Below, piece by piece: positions 57,839 through 64,000 of a stretch of DNA of 64,000 bases. The stretch is taken from contig CM036619.1 of assembly GCA_020746105.1 (NCBI GenBank), forward strand, positions 3,745,395 to 3,809,394, given 5' to 3'. Source of the DNA: Trogon surrucura (taxonomy: Eukaryota > Chordata > Aves > Trogoniformes > Trogonidae). The notes under the pieces are model-generated. The model saw only the letters and a list, made by a program, of their open reading frames with translations. It did not search any database and had not been told where the DNA came from. The translations under genes and the position numbers were made by a program. Positions within the stretch are counted from its first letter, which is position 1; each line of letters begins with the position of its first letter.

Positions 57839-58410
57839 TGTGTGCAATTAAGAGAACATTCACAGATTCCTTTCTCGACAGAAATGGAGTGCCTCCATCC
57901 ATTCCTTGATACGCAAGATTAATGAAGCCTGGAATTCCATAAAGGATATTATTCTTTGTTCCATAGATGTGTCTTATCCTCAAATCAGCTCTATTCATTG
58001 CATTAACTGAATCAGCATTCCTTTGGAAAACGTGAGCATGTCAGTGAAGACTACATCATGCTGCTTACAGACTGCAAGAGTAAGAAAATGAGCAACCTTA
58101 GATTAATTCAGGCATTTTCAAACTTTGGAGTATTAATTTTGTAACTTTAAAAATGTTATTTTATTGTGCTTTGGTTTGTTTCGGGGGTGTGGTTTGTGGA
58201 TTTTGTTTGTTTTGTTTTGTTTTCTCCCCGTGTAGAGTATATGAAGGGGGTACATTCCCGGGTATGTATGTCAGTAGTTCATAGAAACACTGCCATCTAC
58301 TGACGCAAGAACAAGTCATCTTTTCCTTCAATTACTTAGGACCAGTAAAGCCACTGCTAATGGACTCCTCCAAGGGTTTTTTGACTATCCACTTCTCAGG
58401 AACAGACGGC
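57839..58410. other. unique spacer between two CR1 copies
   Basis: Nothing recognised. A TTTG-rich patch lies at about 58170-58222. Confidence 0.55.
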
Positions 58411-58889
58411 ATAGAATCATAGAATCATAGAATCATAGAATCGTAGAATCACAGAACAGTTCAGGTTGGAAAAGACCCTTGGGATCATCGAGTCCAACCA
58501 TTAATCCTACACTACAACCATTAATCCTACACTACAACCATTAATCCTACACTACAAGTTCACCCCTAAACCATCTCACCCAACACCACATCTAAGCAAC
58601 ACTTAAACACATCCAGGGATGGCAACTCAACCACCTCCCTAGGCAGTCTGTTCCAGTGTCTGACCACTCTTTCTGTGAAGAATTTCTTCCTAATGTCCAG
58701 TCTAAACTTACCCTGTTGCAACTTGAACCCATTCCCCCTGGTTCTGTCCCTAATGACCTGTGAGAAGAGACCAGCACCAACCTGTTTACAATGTCCTTTC
58801 AAGTCATTGTAGAGCATGATGAGGTCCCCCCTCACCTTCCTCTTCATTAAACTGAACAGTCCCAGCTCCCTGAATCGCTCCTCGAGATC
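58411..58889 (-). repeat. CR1 LINE, 5'-truncated, type I with 20-bp repeats
   Basis: Four to five octamers (atagaatc, one as cgtagaat), then 'ggttggaaaagacccttggg', three 20-bp repeat units at 58497-58556, and 'taaaccatctcacccaacac' onward. The reverse strand is open from 58847 to 58566 (93 codons), ending in the ORF2 C-terminal '[16 protein letters not shown]'. Few visible changes against the sister copy at 47632. Truncated at about 58889. Confidence 0.97.
58497..58556 (-). repeat. CR1 minisatellite, three units of 20 bp
   Basis: 'accattaatcctacactaca' three times in perfect tandem at 58497-58516, 58517-58536 and 58537-58556. Confidence 0.95.
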
Positions 58890-61800
58890 TATGCTTCAAG
58901 GAGTGGGATTCTGTTGGGACCAGATGACTGTTCCACCTGAATCTTCTCTTGGAGATCCCTGGTTTATCTTCCCAAACACCTGCCTTACTTCGTCTTAAAC
59001 TTTAATTCTCTCTCCCTTCTGGCTCTATGTCCAGCATTTTGATTTTCTTCAAAAGTCTCTGGAGACAAATCTCAGCCTCCACTGGCTACTGTCTTAAAAA
59101 AAAAATGAATAGCTTTTGCAGTTATGGCCAAAGCAGTATCTGGTACAGTTTTGTTTTGTTTTGTTTCTGTCCTTGCTAGTGAGGTTTTTATTTGCAACAA
59201 AGCGGGAAAAGAAGACAGAGAAATAGGCCATCAGCTAATAATGCCAGCCTCTTCAGCTCTGAGGACAGAAATATATAGGCTCAATGGAAATTTCTGCCTC
59301 TGTGTGGCCAACATTTTTTCATCTTCCAGCAGTAGTGAGGTCAGTTCGTAAACAGAAGCTGGTAACTCAAGGTGATGCCAGGGTTACTTTATGGCTGCTG
59401 CCTGCACAAAGAACAATTTTTACTGTGATAATTCAATCAAAGCTTGCATCACCACCTCCCAGTCAGGACACTTGCGTTCCTGACCTGAACGCTGCTGCTC
59501 TTCGGGTACTTTCTGCAAAGCATTGAAGAGAAGTAACTAATTCTTCCACATCGAGGAAGGATAAGAAGGAAGAAGCTACAACACTGTTGAGTGCAGGCAC
59601 TAGGTAGAAAAAGGTGCCAGAACTGTCCTTGTTACTGACTCCTGTCTTGCCACACAAATGAGCGTGCATTTACATAAACAATAAAGATATAATTAAAAAT
59701 CAGCAACATATTAAACTCACATTGAAATCCTCAGGAATTTTGCCGTCATTGAATAAAGAGGAAAATACTCTAACAAGATGCCATTAGTTAAAAGTCAATT
59801 AAGCGTGCCTATTAGTTGTCCATTATCAGCACTGAGTTCTGTAAATAAAAAATATTAATTGCTATAGGCCATGCTTTTAACTGCTGGATAAATCCATCAA
59901 TATTTTTCACAGCATTCAATGTTATTTAAGTAAGCAGTTTGTGTATTAACTTTGTAAAAAAAAAAAAAAAAAAGGAAAAAAAAAGGAAAAAAGAAAAAAA
60001 CCCGAAAGGCTTCTGATTATCTTAAGTTTGGAAAGCATTATGGAAACTCAGATTCCACTGTGGTCGTGTCATTCACTTAGGGTCTGATTTCAAACAATTA
60101 CATCTCTTGGACCTCAACCAGCATTTGTCTGTTACTGAAATCTAGTTTGGTTTCCCCCCTTGCTCCCACCCTGTATCTCTTTTTCTTATTTTAACTCACC
60201 CTCTGTGGAATGATTCATCCTCTGCTAATTAAAACTGGAGAATTCTGTACGTGACAATAGCCTGTGGGTATCTTTGGTGATTTTCGAATGTGACGTTTCG
60301 GTTTGCATGTCTAATTTGGAACACCTTAAAAAGATTTTATTTTCTTAGGGGTACTGTGTGGTACATTTTGAAAATCGAACCCCTTTGTCAGGTCCTGGCT
60401 GAACTTCCCACCTTACAAATAGCGGCACATGAAACCGTTAATGTCTTTCAGAAATCCTGGCTTCATTGATGCTTAACAGCCAAAGTAAATCCTTCCAAAC
60501 AAACGCTCTCTTTTCCCACAGCAGTGAGGATTCAGCAGTTCACCTGAATCACGATGGTGAACGCTTCACCCTTTGAAAATCAGGACACGTATTTTAGGTG
60601 ACTGAACATATAGCTGTCAAAATCATTGAAGGAAATTTGGGTAAAACACTCTCCCCATTGAAAAAAGCAGTCTTTAGGACTGATAGTACAGTCCTAAAGA
60701 ACTAGATCTGGAAAGGCTTTAATTGTTTCTACTAAGATTTTGGTCTTTAAAAACCCCAAACCTTTAAAAATCTCAGCAATCACAGTCATAATGAAGCCCC
60801 TCTTTACAATCATTTGACCCAGATTTTTGCAAAGTTTGCCAGATCATACCCTTTCTCTTTAACTGGGGAAAATGAACAACACAAAATCCTTAAAGTTTTA
60901 TGCAAAATGACCCAATAAATCCTATAAGAATTATTACTGGCCTCCTTTATCCTTAGCCTTGAAGATACATGGCAAGTCTGAGCAAATCACCTAGATTCCT
61001 TTTATTAACACTTGACTGTGCCAAATACCCCACAAGGGAGAGTATCCCTATCTAACATAAAGGTCCTAGGTGGGAAAAATTAGATGTCTGTCATCCCTTT
61101 AATTGCATCTCAGCTAAGGACTCTAAGACCTGTCCTCCAGCCCTGGTACATATTCAAATAGTCTTACTACTTGCACTCTATGTTAAACCTCCCAAGCCTT
61201 CAACATGGTGGCTACATCCAAACTACCCATTAGTTCTGGACTGGGCTAACTCCGAGCTCTGCCTTGATATTATTTAGAAGATTATAAGGTAGATGACACA
61301 CAAAGGTTGCCCAGGACTGTTCAGATAGTTCGACATTGTCATACTTCACCCGCTTGGGTTTGTGCCCAAGTACTACTAAATGTACACAGCCTTTGTCTCC
61401 AGACTAGTGTTATCTCCAAGACTTTATAAATCCTAAATCCTTTTTGATTGCAGTGACGATAGAAATCAAAGAACTATGTTACTGGTCATAAATTCTTGTG
61501 CCTCGACTGTTCCAAAGGTTTTTAAGCACTAAGTAACTGGACTGCCTTTAGCTAAAAAGTAGAATCAAGACCAGCTCTAAGGTAAAACTTAATTTCAAAA
61601 AGATTGGGGTACTATCCATAGTGCTAAGTACATGATTACCTTACACAGGAGATGTTGTTTGGTTACTCAAAGCTATGACAGGTTTCATAACCATGTCTAT
61701 TTCATCTGCTTTAGCCTATTTAATTTTTAAGCAGATTACCAGTCCAAGGCTCTAATACGCTGAAATGACGGCATGTATGATTTTCCTTTACACTTGTGAG

Positions 61801-64000
61801 TTCGCAAATCTAAAGCCAAGGTGGATTTCATAGTCTCAGAAGATTTCTGGCCTAAAAACTATGAAACAAAAAAAAAAATCCAACGAAATTGGAAAATCCG
61901 TCTGTGGGACCAATGGGACAAGATCAATGTTGATGATCTGAGATTACTTCATTTTGGAGAGATGGCTCTATTAAAGTTGGTATTATCTTCTTTACATAAT
62001 TTATAAGGAAGAAAATATATTTAATGTCATGGGTACGTCTGCAATCCTCTAAAACCGGGTTAAATTAATCCATAGCATAGATGGATTTTTTCCTTTATGC
62101 TGTAGTACAGTTATCTCTAAATTATTCTGACAACTTCGATGTAGACATCCATTTTTTTTGTTACTCAGAGCAGAGAACAAATGACGGGTTTGACGAGCTT
62201 TGTATGTCACGCAGTATAAAAGGACAAGAAGACAAAGCAGAGGCATTGTCATTCCTGAAAAACAATTAATTTAGAGAAGTTTCTGGATGACGTGCCAGAC
62301 TGCCATGATGTGGCTCTCACCAGCTCTTCATAACCCCATGGTGAGAAATGCAACTGCACAGCTGCTGTCTTGGTGATTTAGGGAGTTGGGTCTTAGCAGA
62401 GGTGTGTGAAATACCCACCCAGCTCATTGACTTCTTTAGTATTGGTCATAAGCAGTGAATTATTATGGACTTTGCCTGTGGTCTTTCCCAGTATAGTTAT
62501 TCTCTACTCATTGGCATTTATCATCGCATTGACTTTTCCTTCCCTTTAGAAAGACTTTTTATGAGCAATTCATACGTATTCATATACATATTTTACTCAT
62601 CAAATTAGGAACATAGACTACCAGCATGTGTTAAACCTGACTTTCAACTCACTGAAATCAGTATTTTATTCACTAGAGGGTATGTACACCAAATGCCAGA
62701 CTACCCCAGTAAAATCTACTAGTGAAATTAGACTACGTCTAACTGGGAATGATCCTACTAAAGGAAGTCAGAAATGTTGCTATCGTTCACATGCCCTGTT
62801 GAAGAGTTAGGCCTTTATTTCTGCCTCCTATAATTGAATTTCTTTCAATTTAAGACATGCCCAAGAGATTCCTAAGAAATGCAAACAGGCTTGCTGATAA
62901 CATCTCGTGATATATATGTTTTCTCTCAGGATAATAAAAGAAAAATTGCTATGTTAGTTAATTTCTCTTCTAACATACTATCTCACCTTTAATTGAAAAT
63001 GAAGATATATTCGCACACATCTTGAGTAATTAAAACCCTATGGCTTTCTTGTTATCTAATTAATGAAGAAGGTGAAAATCACAAATTGCAAATTGGGCAT
63101 AAAACCAAACAAAATTTAATTAGGGTTTTGTATATGTGTGTGTGTGCGGAGATCGTAAAATATAAGAGAATCTGGTTAAAGGGGAAATATTAATAACTGC
63201 TTGCAGGTGTTTGAACTATAATTAAATTTGTGAATCAAAATGTTGCAAAGAATTTTTTAATAGATGCATTACAAAAATGAATGTCAGTTGAAGAAACAAC
63301 CAAAAACCTCCAAATACCAATGCTTAGCAGCGTTTGACCTTTGAGAGGCGTCCGATCGATTAAAGTCATGTTTTTCTCAACATAGATAGATGCATTATTT
63401 TACCATGATGACATTTACTTAACTTTTGTGCATTTCTCAGTCCTCCTCAAGGCAGCAAGACTAAAATACATGCATAAAATAATCCCCCATTAAATACTTT
63501 CCTGAACAAGGATTTAAGCTGTTACTGAAGACTTTTTCCCTCATTTTGGAAAACATTTCTCAGGTAAGCAACAGAAACAGGCACAAATTAAGGAATTTGT
63601 TTATGAATTAAGGAATTAATCCATTATTTTGTTTCTGCTGCTTAAGATGCAGAATTATTTTTGTACTCCCTTCAGCACCACGATGTTAAACTAGTTGTAG
63701 TACTACAATATTATTATAATTAGTGACTATAACAGATACATTTTTATATGTGTACAGATATGTCTCTGTGTGTGTGTATATATATATGTATGTAAAGAAA
63801 TACACTGCGTAAAACTGTGCCTCCAGGCCCTGTGGAATTTGTATATTTTGGGGGCTTCATGTACAGTAAGAAAAATCTGTGCCCTAACACCCTGCAGTCC
63901 AACTTCACAAAAGCAGTGAAGTTCTTGAATTCATTCAGGAAACCATCTAAATTGGTTATTTAGGTTCCATCTGCTGTCAAGGAATTTTAATTATGATCAG
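58890..64000. other. CR1-free AT-rich stretch, possible conserved noncoding elements
   Basis: Five kilobases without a recognisable CR1, the second-longest such stretch in the window. No exon recognised. Parts at about 59690-59950 and 62940-63360 are rich in TAATTA/ATTAAT words and look like conserved noncoding DNA. An A-rich run lies at 59956-60000 and a TG/TA microsatellite at 63766-63794. The block at about 60340-61760 is more GC-balanced and is unassigned. Confidence 0.5.

Noticed and set aside
58411..58556. Regularly spaced short repeats resembling a CRISPR array
   Set aside because: The repeats are contiguous CR1 tail octamers and a 20-bp minisatellite with no unique spacers, in a vertebrate genome.
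59956..60000. Long A-rich run as the poly(A) tail of a processed pseudogene
   Set aside because: The upstream sequence has no reading frame or target duplication typical of a retrocopy, and it is interrupted by regular GG pairs like a simple repeat.
60340..61760. Possible nuclear copy of mitochondrial DNA or an unknown transposon
   Set aside because: The base composition is more balanced than its surroundings, but I could match no mitochondrial gene or tRNA and no terminal structure.

Overview
This window is nuclear DNA of an amniote, almost certainly a bird. The main evidence is about two dozen copies of the CR1 non-LTR retrotransposon. Many of them end in the octamer tail ATTCTATG or ATTCTGTG that marks avian CR1. 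There are no operons, ribosome binding sites, CRISPR arrays, rRNA or tRNA genes. I recognise no host protein-coding exon with confidence. The window reads as intergenic or deep intronic sequence. By summing my own approximate boundaries, CR1 covers about 12 kb, close to a fifth of the window. That seems high for a bird and would fit a lineage with a CR1 expansion, but the order cannot be read from this sequence.

Layout. 0.1-0.75 kb: CR1 (-). 4.4-6.0 kb: two CR1 copies facing tail to tail. 7.6-12.7 kb: mostly unique, with an unexplained 1-kb block (9.24-10.26 kb) that has a TATA motif and framed open stretches. 12.7-13.8 kb: a CR1 (+) split by a likely solo LTR (-). 19.4-21.3 kb: two adjacent CR1 (-) copies, a MIR/CORE-SINE-like remnant and a short CR1 (+). 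24.1-25.8 kb: CR1 (-), then a CR1 (+) that received a CR1 (-) insertion. 27.5-28.8 kb: the best preserved CR1 (-), with a reverse-transcriptase fossil. 31.0-33.3 kb: CR1 (+), then a long decayed CR1 (-). 39.6-41.2 kb: a CR1 (+) with two later insertions. 43.6-48.2 kb: five CR1 pieces. 51.5 kb: a naked octamer array beside a purine tract. 54.4, 57.0-57.8 and 58.4-58.9 kb: more CR1. 58.9-64 kb: a CR1-free AT-rich block that may hold conserved noncoding elements.

The CR1 copies fall into at least five tail types, used below. Type I has 'accattaacc..acactac'. Type II has 'cctgccagagcaggatcacct' and a TTCTGTGA tail. Type III has 'ccatgggcagggacacctcc'. Type IV has 'gaggttggaaaagacctctga'. Type V has 'gcaatgagcagggacatct'. 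Nesting gives a partial order: type II and octamer-only pieces lie inside older copies.

The most unusual signals are two insertions, of 26 and 16 bp, that consist only of CR1 tail octamers and sit precisely inside older CR1 bodies. A 20-bp minisatellite also varies from two to three units between two sister CR1 copies. I see no gene system that works together. Claims about function outside the repeats are inference.
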